Shown piece after piece: positions 16,895-25,519 of a stretch of 38,218 nt of DNA (position 1 is its first letter; every line of letters begins with the position of its first letter). Both the position numbers and the translations under genes were made by a program. The notes under the pieces are model-generated. The model made no database searches. It saw only the letters and a list, made by a program, of their open reading frames with translations, and was not told where the DNA came from. The stretch is from CAZBGQ01 sp964491515 (GTDB lineage Bacteria > Patescibacteriota > Gracilibacteria > UBA1369 > UBA12473): assembly GCA_964491515.1 (NCBI GenBank), contig CAZBGQ010000016.1, positions 1 to 38,218 of the forward strand, read 5' to 3'.

Positions 16895-18931
16895 ATGCAA
16901 ATTGGAACCCTTGTCAAAGCTGCAAAAATCTATCTCCCTAGCCTTAATGAAGAGCGACTGAGAGGGGCTTATACGTTTGCGCGTAACTGTCACAAAGGCC
17001 AACTAAGAATGGATGGTTCCCCTTATATTATTCATCCACTTGCGGCGGCAATGAATTTGACGAAACTCAAGGTCGATGAAGACGCGTTGGTCGCCTGTTT
17101 GTTGCACGATGTCCCTGAAGACACAACCTGTACTCTGGATGAAATTGAAAAAAACTTCGGCAAGAATGTGGCATTCCTAGTCGATGGAGTCACTAAACTG
17201 TCTAAGGTAAAATATCGTGACAACATGGCCGAAAGACAAATTGAATCACTTAAGAAATTTTTTCTACATAGTGCGCAAGACCTGCGCATTATTTTAATTA
17301 AGTTAGCCGATCGTCTTCATAACATGGAGACTTTGCAATATGTGAAAAAAGAAAAGCAGCTTCGCATTGCAAAAGAGACCATGGAAATTTTTGCGCCCAT
17401 TGCTAACCTACTTGGTATCTGGGGATTCAAGGCAGCTCTTGAAGATTTATGCTTTCAGTTCATCTATCCAGAAGAGTACAAAACGCTGAGTAAGCAGATG
17501 GAAGTTATGAACTCACAGCACGAAAAGCTTCTTCGCGAAACATTGAGAAAAGTTAAGCGTGCCCTCAAGACCCATAATATTTCAGCCGACGTTGAGTCCC
17601 GCCCCAAAAATCTATTCAGTATCTTCAGTAAAATGGTGCGCACCGGTCGTCAATTAGAAGACCTACATGACCTTCTAGGTCTCCGCATTATTGTTGAAGA
17701 TGAACCAACTTGCTATCAAGTCCTGGGCATTGTTCATTCTCTTTTCCATCCAAAATCTGGGCGTATTAAAGATTACATTGCCGTTCCTAAGTCCAATGGC
17801 TACCAAAGCTTGCACACCACTGTTTTCGGACTTAAGGGACTGCGTACAGAATTTCAGATACGTACTCATGCCATGCATATGGATTCTGAGTATGGAATTG
17901 CGGCGCATTATTTTTATCAAAGCCAAGGCTCTAAATCTCAGGAAAAGATTGCCAAACGCTCTGAGTGGGTACAACGGATTTTGGATCTCCAAAAGGAACT
18001 TAAAAGCAACTATGACTTCTTGGAGAATCTAAAGGTGGATGTGTTTCAAGATCGCATCTTTGTGTTCACGCCTAAGGGAGATGTGATTGATCTTCCTCGT
18101 GGAGCTACAGGTTTAGACTTTGCCTATCATATCCATAGTGATGTAGGAAACCATGCAATTAAGCTGATTCGAAACAATGTAGAGGCCCCGCTATTCACAA
18201 CTCTAAAAACGGGAGACACAGTTGAAGTGACTTTATCTAAAACCCAGAATTCCCCTCAACGTAAATGGCTTGAAAAAGTACGGACCAATATTGCCCGCAA
18301 CAAAATTCGTCAGGCTATCAAAAGACAGTCTACTACCCAATGGCGTACCTCTGGACGTGAACTTCTCAAGTATGAATTAGGACGATATGGGGCTGACACA
18401 TTGAGCTCACTGACTGCGAGTCAAAAAGCCACTCTCATCAACCATTTTGAGGTAAAAGACTGGAACGATCTCTTAGAATCAATGGGAGAAGGCACTATTT
18501 CGGGAAATGAAATCATTGCAACAATGTACAGCGTGAAAGACCTTCTTGGAGAGGCTCATAAAGGTACCACTTCAAAAAAATACAAGACGCCACTTAGCCA
18601 AGTTTCCTATCGTAAAGGGAAAAGTCGACTTTTTGAAGATCTCAGACATCGTCCAGGGATTCCGTACCATCGCGTCAAACTTCATGTGGATACCACAGAC
18701 CGTGTGGGCATGCTTAGAGACCTTGGTATGTCATTGGCAAACATTGATGCCAATATTTATCAAATCGGTGTTCACCCCGGCAAAACAATTGCTCAAGCCT
18801 GCATTGAACTAGTTCTGGAGGTTATTGATATTGATCATCTTCGGCTCACATTTGATGCGATTGAATCTGTGGATGGCGTGGTCAAAGTTTATCGAGTATC
18901 AGGCAAATCAAGTAAAAAAGCTCGATCCTGA
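16895..18931 (+). CDS. relA/spoT: Bifunctional (p)ppGpp synthetase/hydrolase, RelA/SpoT
   Basis: Makes and degrades the stringent-response alarmone (p)ppGpp. The hydrolase domain is intact, with YIIHPLAAA, the HDxxED motif in LLHDVPEDT, and KLADRLHNM. The synthetase domain follows (RPKNLFSIFSKM, DLLGLRIIV, SNGYQSLHT, FQIRT), then a TGS domain (VFTPKGDVIDLPRGAT) and a C-terminal ACT domain (DRVGMLRDLG). At about 678 residues from the chosen ATG it is a full-length long Rel. An in-frame TTG at 16868 would add 9 residues, but ATG 16895 begins right before the conserved N-terminus. Both activities are predicted from motifs. The last 43 nt overlap the convergent HisA-like gene. Confidence 0.95.
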   Translation: MQIGTLVKAAKIYLPSLNEERLRGAYTFARNCHKGQLRMDGSPYIIHPLAAAMNLTKLKVDEDALVACLLHDVPEDTTCTLDEIEKNFGKNVAFLVDGVTKLSKVKYRDNMAERQIESLKKFFLHSAQDLRIILIKLADRLHNMETLQYVKKEKQLRIAKETMEIFAPIANLLGIWGFKAALEDLCFQFIYPEEYKTLSKQMEVMNSQHEKLLRETLRKVKRALKTHNISADVESRPKNLFSIFSKMVRTGRQLEDLHDLLGLRIIVEDEPTCYQVLGIVHSLFHPKSGRIKDYIAVPKSNGYQSLHTTVFGLKGLRTEFQIRTHAMHMDSEYGIAAHYFYQSQGSKSQEKIAKRSEWVQRILDLQKELKSNYDFLENLKVDVFQDRIFVFTPKGDVIDLPRGATGLDFAYHIHSDVGNHAIKLIRNNVEAPLFTTLKTGDTVEVTLSKTQNSPQRKWLEKVRTNIARNKIRQAIKRQSTTQWRTSGRELLKYELGRYGADTLSSLTASQKATLINHFEVKDWNDLLESMGEGTISGNEIIATMYSVKDLLGEAHKGTTSKKYKTPLSQVSYRKGKSRLFEDLRHRPGIPYHRVKLHVDTTDRVGMLRDLGMSLANIDANIYQIGVHPGKTIAQACIELVLEVIDIDHLRLTFDAIESVDGVVKVYRVSGKSSKKARS

Positions 18932-19647
18932 TCGGTTTCGTAGTAGTTTATAGCCTTGGAAAGGCTGAGCTTATATTCGATGAGTGCCCTAGAAATGGTG
19001 ACCCCAGCTGTTTTGATTTCATGGAGAATGGAGAGGTCGGTTAAGGATGTCACCCCTCCCGAAGAGAAGATCTTGATGTCCGACCCTAAAATTAGAATGA
19101 GGCGGTCTACATCATCATAATTAGGATGATAAAGAGCACCCTGAGTTTCCATGTCTTTATAAATTATTTGTGTGATTCCTTGAGCCACCACCTTTTCTGC
19201 GATCTCCACAACTTCATCGGAGTCTGCAGGCAGATTGTCAGAGTCTACTTGGCTTCGGCGTGCTTTGATCCCAAATATGATGCGATCTGCTCCGTATTTT
19301 GCGAGAGCCTCAGGAATTAATTCACGAGCTGACACTCCTAGAATAACTCGAGCTACTCCAGCGTTAAAACACTGTTCTATAACTTCCATAGATCGAATTC
19401 CACCTCCAATCTCAACTGGAATGGATAGCTCGCAGATGATCTCTTTGATGACCTCCAAATTTTCTGGCCCGTGATTGTTACTGCCATCAAGATCTATAAT
19501 CTGAATCAGTGAAGCCCCATTGCCGGCAAATTCACGAGCCATCTCAATGGGATCACGTGAGTATATCTTTTTCTGTTCATTCTCATGCCCCTTGTAGAGG
19601 GAGACTGAACGTCCATTTTGGAGATATAGAGAAGGAATTATAAGCAT
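18889..19647 (-). CDS. HisA/HisF-like TIM-barrel protein lacking catalytic aspartates
   Basis: Clear homologue of phosphoribosylformimino-AICAR ribotide isomerase (HisA) by overall pattern: IIDLDGSNN, the phosphate-binding EIGGGIRS, VARVILG, and the second phosphate loop FSSGGVTSL. Yet the catalytic acid at position 8 is tyrosine (IIPSLYL where HisA has PAIDL), and the second catalytic aspartate is replaced by K128 (IIFGIKAR where HisA has a LDxR pattern). The loop after strand 5 is lengthened (SDNLPADSD). Both phosphate sites survive, so it probably still binds a bis-phosphorylated ligand, but it is unlikely to perform the HisA Amadori rearrangement. No other his gene is in the window. Its last 43 nt overlap relA tail to tail. 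Confidence 0.85.
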   Translation of the reverse strand: MLIIPSLYLQNGRSVSLYKGHENEQKKIYSRDPIEMAREFAGNGASLIQIIDLDGSNNHGPENLEVIKEIICELSIPVEIGGGIRSMEVIEQCFNAGVARVILGVSARELIPEALAKYGADRIIFGIKARRSQVDSDNLPADSDEVVEIAEKVVAQGITQIIYKDMETQGALYHPNYDDVDRLILILGSDIKIFSSGGVTSLTDLSILHEIKTAGVTISRALIEYKLSLSKAINYYETDQDRAFLLDLPDTR

Positions 19648-19688
19648 ATGTAGCTTTAATTTTATCCGTATATTTTACCACAATACCC

Positions 19689-20786
19689 TCAATTCGAGAA
19701 TCGGAAGTGCATTACGTCGCCATCATTGACTACATACTCTTTTCCTTCGAGGCGCATTTTCCCTTTTTCCTTGGCTCCGCTCTCTCCTCCATGCTCCATA
19801 AAATGATCATAAGGAATGACTTCAGCTCTGATGAATCCTTTTTCAAAATCGGTATGAATAACACCAGCTGCTTGGGGCGCGGTGGCCCCTTTTTTCATGG
19901 TCCAGGCGCGAACTTCTTTGACCCCAGCCGTGAAATACGTGTGCAATCCAAGTAGGTCATACGCATGACGAATGAGTGCGTGAAGGCCTGGTTCTTTCAT
20001 TCCAATTTCCTCGAGAAACTCAGCTGCCTCTTCTTCGGAAAGCTGTCCTAATTCGTGTTCTATTTTAGCAGAGACGGGGATGATTTTTGTAGCCTCAGGA
20101 ACCATTAATTGAGAACGCACGTTCCCTTCGTCAAAACCGATGATTTTGTCTTCGTGTAAATTAACAATCAACATCATGGGCTTAGAACTCAGAAGTTGAA
20201 ACTGTTTCAAAAATGGCTGCTCATCCTTAGAAACATCTGCATGAATGGCTAGATTTCCTTCGTTGAGATGGCTTTCAAGCCGCTTTCCTAACTCAAACAT
20301 GACCTTGGCTTCTTTACTCCCTCCACGAACTTCTTTTTCTAGTTTTGGAAGACGATTCTCTAAAGTCTGAAGGTCTGCCAAAATAAGTTCAGATTCAATC
20401 ACTTCTCGGTCACGTTTTGGATCCAGTTCTCCTCCGTGCACATGCGTGATATTCCCATCTTCAAATAAGCGAACCACCTGTGCGATGGCATCACATTCTC
20501 GAATGTTTGCCAGGAATTTATTGCCCAGTCCCTCCCCTGTTGAGGCGCCTTCGACTAATCCCGCAATGTCCACAAATTCAACAATAGCGGGGAGAACTTT
20601 CTGCGGGCTGACCACCTCCGTTAATCCTCTGAGTCGAGAATCCGGTACTTCCACCACCCCGACATTAGGGTCGATGGTACAGAATGGATAGTTGGCTGCT
20701 TCCGCACCATTAGATTTGGTGAGTGCATTGAATAAGGTTGATTTCCCAACATTGGGAAGTCCGACGATGCCGATTTGAAGACCCAT
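19689..20786 (-). CDS. ychF: Ribosome-binding ATPase YchF
   Basis: Obg-family P-loop NTPase that prefers ATP and binds ribosomes, with roles in translation and oxidative stress. G1 GLPNVGKST and G3 DIAGLVEGA are present. In the G4 position there is NLHE, the NxxE variant that explains ATP preference. A helical insertion and a C-terminal TGS domain (TYFTAGVKEVRAW ... FRFSN) follow. The 365 residues match the family length of about 363. ATG start, no clear Shine-Dalgarno. It lies between two unusual TIM-barrel genes, with the AroD-like gene 65 nt upstream on the same strand. Confidence 0.96.
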   Translation of the reverse strand: MGLQIGIVGLPNVGKSTLFNALTKSNGAEAANYPFCTIDPNVGVVEVPDSRLRGLTEVVSPQKVLPAIVEFVDIAGLVEGASTGEGLGNKFLANIRECDAIAQVVRLFEDGNITHVHGGELDPKRDREVIESELILADLQTLENRLPKLEKEVRGGSKEAKVMFELGKRLESHLNEGNLAIHADVSKDEQPFLKQFQLLSSKPMMLIVNLHEDKIIGFDEGNVRSQLMVPEATKIIPVSAKIEHELGQLSEEEAAEFLEEIGMKEPGLHALIRHAYDLLGLHTYFTAGVKEVRAWTMKKGATAPQAAGVIHTDFEKGFIRAEVIPYDHFMEHGGESGAKEKGKMRLEGKEYVVNDGDVMHFRFSN

Positions 20787-20851
20787 AAGATTTGATTAAA
20801 TATCGATGCGTACGATAGCATATTAAGTTCCTAGTTGATAGGTTTAGAGAC

Positions 20852-21541
20852 TTAGAAACTGAGGTGTCCCCAAATTGCCTCAAGATCAGCTTTCGTGAGT
20901 TGTCCAGGGGCGGTGGCATATTCTTCATCCATAGGAGCATAATAAAGAGCGCTACCTAGCATGGGGGCCATCACACGACTGATATTACCTCGATCGCCCA
21001 TTCCCACGGCGGTTAACGCAATGTCTTCTTCTCCTGCCCATTTGAGTAAATCAAATAAAATCACATTCTTACTCACATCCTCCACATAGGTTGCTATTTT
21101 GACGATATCGGCCCCTTTCTTCTTAGCCTCTTGGACGTTTTTTTGAAGCTCTTCTAGCGGCGGTGTTCCCTTAAAATTGTGATACGACACGATTATGGTT
21201 GCTGACTCATTCTTTTCTTGTACTAATTTTTTGATCAACTTGCCTTCGGTTTGTAGGGCTACGTCTATATAGTCGGCACCACGTTCTAATGCTTCGGCCA
21301 ATAGGTCTATTTGTGCCTCAGGAGTTCCCATGAAATCCCCTCCTTCATAGGGGGCCTTATTAACAAATAGCAGTGGCTTTTTTATTTCCTCTTTTAGAAA
21401 AAAAATCTCTGCCAATCGTAGATCTCGAATGGAATCGAGCCACACTTCTAAAACATCTCCATGCGCTGCTTCTTCTCTAAAACGCTTCTCAAGATCCTTC
21501 ATAGAGCTAACCTGAATCGGAATGCAGTGTAGGGAGGTCAT
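20852..21541 (-). CDS. Type I 3-dehydroquinate dehydratase-like protein
   Basis: Homologue of AroD, the Schiff-base aldolase-type dehydratase of the shikimate pathway. Catalytic H121 (VSYHNF) and Schiff-base K148 (DIVKIAT) are present, as are EGGDF, the GDRGNISRV arginine segment and the APGQ substrate loop. Two substrate-binding arginines of characterised enzymes seem missing by eye: LEVWLD stands where ExRxD is expected, and LFVNKAP where TxR is expected before EGG. Length 229 is slightly short. No other shikimate gene is in the window. It may be a true AroD with altered binding or a relative acting on another substrate. Confidence 0.75.
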   Translation of the reverse strand: MTSLHCIPIQVSSMKDLEKRFREEAAHGDVLEVWLDSIRDLRLAEIFFLKEEIKKPLLFVNKAPYEGGDFMGTPEAQIDLLAEALERGADYIDVALQTEGKLIKKLVQEKNESATIIVSYHNFKGTPPLEELQKNVQEAKKKGADIVKIATYVEDVSKNVILFDLLKWAGEEDIALTAVGMGDRGNISRVMAPMLGSALYYAPMDEEYATAPGQLTKADLEAIWGHLSF

Positions 21542-21573
21542 GCCTGTATGGTATCAAAAATGGATTAAAGGGG

Positions 21574-22014
21574 CTATTTTTTCTTGAGTCTAGCGTGAAT
21601 GGCGTGGATTTGATCTTCTTCTTTTTGTCCAATTTCTTCCTGAGCAACTTCGTCAAAAGCTTTATCGAGCCTGAGGAATTCTTCGTTGTACTCACTGTAG
21701 AGTTCCTGAGTAGCCAATTCATAGTCTGAAACTAATTCCTGAAGTTCAGGCTGTGCACTGTCAATTTCATAGTCATACTCTGCCAATCGCAACTCATCCT
21801 TCTCTTCTCGTGCCGGTATAATGTTTTTTTCAACATGAGCTAAATCCTTTTCAAATAGTGCCGCAAGTTCTTTACCCATTTTAGGACTAATTTTGTTATT
21901 GTTTGCTTCTAACTCATCGAGCACACGCTTCGCTAACTCCTCTTTTTTCTTGTCACTTAAAGTATGACTGAGGTGAATGAAACTAATGATATCTTCTACG
22001 GTAAAGTCGTTCAT
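21574..22014 (-). CDS. Hypothetical charged helical protein, 146 aa
   Basis: No family recognised. Nearly all-helical and highly charged, with a predicted coiled coil over the C-terminal two thirds (Glu/Lys/Ala/Leu rich) and a basic end ARLKKK. The N-terminal 25 residues (VEDIISFIHLSHTLSDKKKE) look like a short helical bundle. There is no signal peptide or membrane helix. It starts 9 nt after the stop of the 22024-23379 gene and so is probably its operon partner, and the two products may act together (inference). Confidence 0.7.
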   Translation of the reverse strand: MNDFTVEDIISFIHLSHTLSDKKKEELAKRVLDELEANNNKISPKMGKELAALFEKDLAHVEKNIIPAREEKDELRLAEYDYEIDSAQPELQELVSDYELATQELYSEYNEEFLRLDKAFDEVAQEEIGQKEEDQIHAIHARLKKK

Positions 22015-22023
22015 AATAATCGA

Positions 22024-23379
22024 TTAAATATGGCGAGGAGTATTGATAGTTATTTTTGTGTCACTGATGTTGAAAATTTCTTCAACATATCCTGTTCCAC
22101 TCGAAGCTGGCGGAGCTGCAGCTGCGGCCGGAGCTGAAGCTGCTTTTTGGGCGGCTGGTTTTTTGGCGGCTGGTTTTTTGGCGGCTGGTTTCTTCGCGGC
22201 TGCTTTCTTTACAGGAGCTGGTTTCGCACGCAGGCCAATTTTTTGTTCTGGGATTAGAACGATCTGGTCCACTGCAGCATCTGATCCTAGCTCTTTCAGG
22301 GTAATTCTTCCTTCTGGCTGTTTAGCTAGTATCACCATTTTCTTCTTGGTTCTTGCCCATTCCATTGTCACAGGCGTTCCAATAGGAAGACGCGCAACTG
22401 CCTTAGCAACCTCTTCCGAAGCTTGATCGTTGGCCTCTAATTTTTGGAGCACATCATAAGCTTTTGATTGACCACCTTTTTTACTTAACATTTCAACTTC
22501 TTTCCCTAATAACTCACGTATCTTCTCTGCTTGTTCATCAGGGTAATGTCCAAGATCTAGTCCTTGAATTGTAGTTAACAGTCGGACATCATCACCTGCG
22601 GCTGCTGCACGAAGTTCTTTCTCTAGACGGTCAATGGTGTCTGCGGAGCTGTAACGCAATATTTGAGTTCTAAGCGCATCTTCAGAGCCACGAATGTCCG
22701 AAAATTGCTCCTTGGCTTCTTTTTCATAAGCTCTTTTTTCGATCTTTGCATGAGTAGCCACCTCTTTTGCAGCTTCTCTGAGTAGCTTGTCTTCCATTAT
22801 TCCTGCTGCGTTGGGTAATTTATTATCGATGACTACAAACCGTCGTATTAAAGGTATGTTTCCGGCTATTGGATGATCCCGTAGATCCTGTGCTCTCATA
22901 AACTTGATCATTCTTGCTCGCTCTGCCTGCTCTTCCTTGATCATTGAATGGTACTCGTCTGCAGCCTTAATCGCATCATTGGCAACTCGGACTTGAGAGG
23001 TTATGTTAGCGAATTTTTCTGCGGTTTTTGAACTTAATTTGCGAAGTCGAGCTTCCGTTGATTCTTCTAGATCACCCATTTGGCTGAGCATCATCACCGC
23101 CTGATCAGAGGCAACTTCCTTAATACGGACAATGAAATCTCCTTTCTTAGTGGGCATTGCGCCATCTTTCATTGGGTTTAGATAGGTGGCAAATTTTTTA
23201 ACTCGCTTACCCCAAGCTCTTTCCCTATTTCGAATATCCCCTAAAACGCCTCCTTCAATTGCCTTGAGACGATTACGTGTTGCGTCCGGATCTCTTCCTG
23301 CTTTTTTATTAACGGACACAACTCCAATGAGTTCTTTTTCTTGATCCGTTGCTTTATAAGATTCTGCCGGGCTAGCCAT
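22024..23379 (-). CDS. Hypothetical protein with C-terminal KPAAK repeats
   Basis: Unrecognised 451-residue, mostly helical, strongly charged protein. At about residues 390-425 lies a Lys/Pro/Ala tract (units like KKPAA, imperfectly repeated) that resembles histone-H1-like or linker tails and could bind nucleic acid. An Ala/Pro-rich stretch then leads to a short conserved-looking C-terminal end (VEEIFNISDTKITIN). The region before the tract has beta-type sequence (GTPVTMEWARTKKKMVILAK). There is no signal peptide. It is driven by a well-formed promoter at 23409-23437 and followed after 9 nt by a second helical gene. Confidence 0.75.
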   Translation of the reverse strand: MASPAESYKATDQEKELIGVVSVNKKAGRDPDATRNRLKAIEGGVLGDIRNRERAWGKRVKKFATYLNPMKDGAMPTKKGDFIVRIKEVASDQAVMMLSQMGDLEESTEARLRKLSSKTAEKFANITSQVRVANDAIKAADEYHSMIKEEQAERARMIKFMRAQDLRDHPIAGNIPLIRRFVVIDNKLPNAAGIMEDKLLREAAKEVATHAKIEKRAYEKEAKEQFSDIRGSEDALRTQILRYSSADTIDRLEKELRAAAAGDDVRLLTTIQGLDLGHYPDEQAEKIRELLGKEVEMLSKKGGQSKAYDVLQKLEANDQASEEVAKAVARLPIGTPVTMEWARTKKKMVILAKQPEGRITLKELGSDAAVDQIVLIPEQKIGLRAKPAPVKKAAAKKPAAKKPAAKKPAAQKAASAPAAAAAPPASSGTGYVEEIFNISDTKITINTPRHI

Positions 23380-23408
23380 AAGGCTTTTGTTTTTATTTTT
23401 ATCATATA

Positions 23409-23437
23409 ATTATACCAGAAAAGACCGACTGCTTCAA
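23409..23437 (-). promoter_or_regulatory. Promoter of the 23379-21574 operon
   Basis: Minus strand TTGAAG (23437-23432), 17-nt spacer, perfect TATAAT (23414-23409) with an upstream TG. The leader contains an A-rich run (minus strand of 23390-23402) very like the one before the PVE-repeat gene. Confidence 0.6.
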
Positions 23438-23445
23438 GTCCCGTC

Positions 23446-23473
23446 TTGAATTTCCGCCTTAAGTCGTTACAAT
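23446..23473 (+). promoter_or_regulatory. mscS promoter, likely leaderless
   Basis: TTGAAT (23446-23451), 16-nt spacer, TACAAT (23468-23473), then only 6 nt to the ATG at 23480. Transcription would begin at or next to the start codon. It is back to back with the minus-strand promoter at 23409-23437. Confidence 0.55.
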
Positions 23474-23479
23474 GAATTC

Positions 23480-24577
23480 ATGAATGAACTCCTCCCATCA
23501 CTTCAAGGTACCGTTGCTGACCAACTATCGTTTGTGGGAGACATTGTGCTGCTCAATAACCGTCTCGATCAAATTCTAGTGGCGCTTCTCATGATTGCCT
23601 TGGGATGGTTGGTGGCGCGATTGATTTGTAGTGTTTTCCTTAATTATGCTGCTCGATGGGCAACAAAAACAAAGGGCAAGTTTGATGATTTCTTAATTGT
23701 AATCGCCCGCAATACGCTCTCTTTTGTAATTGTGATCCTGGCTTTTGGATATGCCACCAAAATCCTCACACTGACAGACGGCATTGATTTATTCATCAGC
23801 AAAGCCATTCTTATTTTGCTGTCTCTTAAGATAACTGCCTCCTTCATTAAGGTTTTCGACTTCATGGTAGCTGAGTATCTTGTGCCCTATGCCAACAAAA
23901 ATAAAGTCCTTGATAAGACCATTATCCCCACGCTAGAACGCTTTATGAAAGTCATTATATGGGCGACAGTGATCCTCATGATTGTCAGTAATTTGGGATA
24001 CGATGTAACTTCACTTGTTGCAGGGTTGGGAATTGGCGGATTGGCGTTTGCCTTGGCTGCGCAAGATGCGCTTGGAAACTTGATTGGGTCTATTTCTCTT
24101 TTTGCCGATAAAACATTTAGGGTTGGAGATTTCATCAAAACTCCTGAGTTTGAGGGAACTGTTAAGGCGGTAGGATTGCGCTCTACTCGCTTCGAAAGCA
24201 CGGAAGGTACTGAGATTATATTCCCCAATAAGCGACTTGCTGACATTAAGATTGAAAATCTTTCCCGTCGTCCTAAACGTCGTGTGGACTTAGTTTTGAA
24301 TTTCACTTATGACACCTCGAGCGCCAAGCTTAAGAGCGCGATGAAGCTGCTTCAAGAAATTGTAAAATTGAACAAGGAAACAGACGCTCATTCTCGGGTT
24401 CATTTCAGTGCATTTGGAGACTCTGCTCTTATGGTGAGCCTAACCTACTGGATCAAGACTTTGGATTATGAGAAAGGCCTCAAAGTTCAGAACGATATCA
24501 ACTGCAAGATAAAGGTCGCACTCGAAAAAGCCAAAATCGAAATGGCCTTCCCTACACGAACATTGCATATGAAATAA
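23480..24577 (+). CDS. mscS: MscS-family mechanosensitive ion channel
   Basis: Small-conductance mechanosensitive channel that releases solutes on hypo-osmotic shock. Four hydrophobic segments precede the pore helix LVAGLGIGGLAFALAAQDAL (TM3, about residues 180-199), with its Gly/Ala packing pattern. The beta domain follows (FRVGDFIKTPEFEGTVKAVG, IIFPNKRL), then a C-terminal alpha/beta domain. The 365 residues are somewhat longer than E. coli MscS (286) because of an extra N-terminal membrane helix. Likely leaderless translation from ATG 23480. One nucleotide separates its stop from that of the convergent HAD gene. Confidence 0.93.
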   Translation: MNELLPSLQGTVADQLSFVGDIVLLNNRLDQILVALLMIALGWLVARLICSVFLNYAARWATKTKGKFDDFLIVIARNTLSFVIVILAFGYATKILTLTDGIDLFISKAILILLSLKITASFIKVFDFMVAEYLVPYANKNKVLDKTIIPTLERFMKVIIWATVILMIVSNLGYDVTSLVAGLGIGGLAFALAAQDALGNLIGSISLFADKTFRVGDFIKTPEFEGTVKAVGLRSTRFESTEGTEIIFPNKRLADIKIENLSRRPKRRVDLVLNFTYDTSSAKLKSAMKLLQEIVKLNKETDAHSRVHFSAFGDSALMVSLTYWIKTLDYEKGLKVQNDINCKIKVALEKAKIEMAFPTRTLHMK

Positions 24578-24578
24578 T

Positions 24579-25463
24579 CTAACGAGGGAACTTAGCAGAT
24601 TCCAATAGACTCAACGTTGCTGTCGGTCCTTTGAGAATCTCTCCCTTTTCACTAAAAACAGGAATTGGATACGGCTTACCGGGATTAATGTGTTCGGCAG
24701 TGAATGGAGTCCCCCACTTTCCTTCCAGCAATTTCTCATCATTGCAGCCAACACATGGTTGATCCCCAACAATAAGTATTTCACGTGCCTCCGAACCAAT
24801 AGTCAAGCCACGTTCGTCACGAAGAATGCGAGCAAATTCTCGAATCCCACGATCCTTATCTCCCTCCGCAGGGATGATATGGACCGCGACTCCAGAATCA
24901 ATCACGTGGACTAATTCATGCCGGTCAAATTCCTTCAATAATTCACGCGTTGCTTTGGCCAACGACGCAGTGATTTCTCCTAATGTTTGCTTGGGATAAA
25001 GATGTCGATCCGGCACATAGATACCTAGATTGCACTCATTCATTCTCAATACTACTTCAGGAAAAACCATGGGCAGTAAAGTCCTAGCCTTCTCGTGGAC
25101 CGCGCCCATCAAAATGTGATCAGCCGGCCAATCAACTTGATAAAATTTTTCGTACATTTGAGTTTCGGAATTCCAGGCAAGCCCCATTGATCCATTTTCC
25201 AGGAAAAACGTCCAGTTCTCCTGCGCCTTTATTCTATCTTGAGCGGCGGCGAAAAATGGTTCCATTACTTCAATCATGCCTTCCAGTCGTCGTCCCGAAC
25301 AAATAGCCAGAGGCATCTCCATACTAAGTTCCGCTATCTTTTTCACCAAGGAGTCGGAAAACTCTCCGCCCCCTGCTTCAATGAGGGTTCCATCCACATC
25401 AAACATGGCAGCGACGTACGTTCGCTCCAGTGCATCTTTGAAATGGTTTTTATGATTTCCCAT
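24579..25463 (-). CDS. HAD superfamily hydrolase (type IIB-like phosphatase)
   Basis: Haloacid-dehalogenase-type phosphatase of 294 residues. Motif I FDVDGT holds nucleophile D22 and acid D24, motif II is LAICSGRR, the motif III lysine lies near EGDKDRGI, and motif IV is VGDQPCVGCND. The large cap between motifs II and III (about residues 85-200) is of the type II kind seen in sugar-phosphate phosphatases and phosphomannomutases. The substrate is unknown, most likely a phosphosugar. The ATG is preceded by TAGGAT plus 6 nt, readable as Shine-Dalgarno or as -10 box. The gene is divergent from the oxidoreductase at 25520. Confidence 0.88.
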   Translation of the reverse strand: MGNHKNHFKDALERTYVAAMFDVDGTLIEAGGGEFSDSLVKKIAELSMEMPLAICSGRRLEGMIEVMEPFFAAAQDRIKAQENWTFFLENGSMGLAWNSETQMYEKFYQVDWPADHILMGAVHEKARTLLPMVFPEVVLRMNECNLGIYVPDRHLYPKQTLGEITASLAKATRELLKEFDRHELVHVIDSGVAVHIIPAEGDKDRGIREFARILRDERGLTIGSEAREILIVGDQPCVGCNDEKLLEGKWGTPFTAEHINPGKPYPIPVFSEKGEILKGPTATLSLLESAKFPR

Positions 25464-25519
25464 GAGCCCATCCTATCAAAGAATTTGGATAATCAGTATT
25501 TTTACTTTAGGATTTGGGC

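Noticed and set aside
18868..18931. Frameshift or misassembly at the relA/HisA-like overlap
   Set aside because: Both proteins have family-length C-termini and no internal stops; a 43-nt convergent overlap is compatible with a compact genome.
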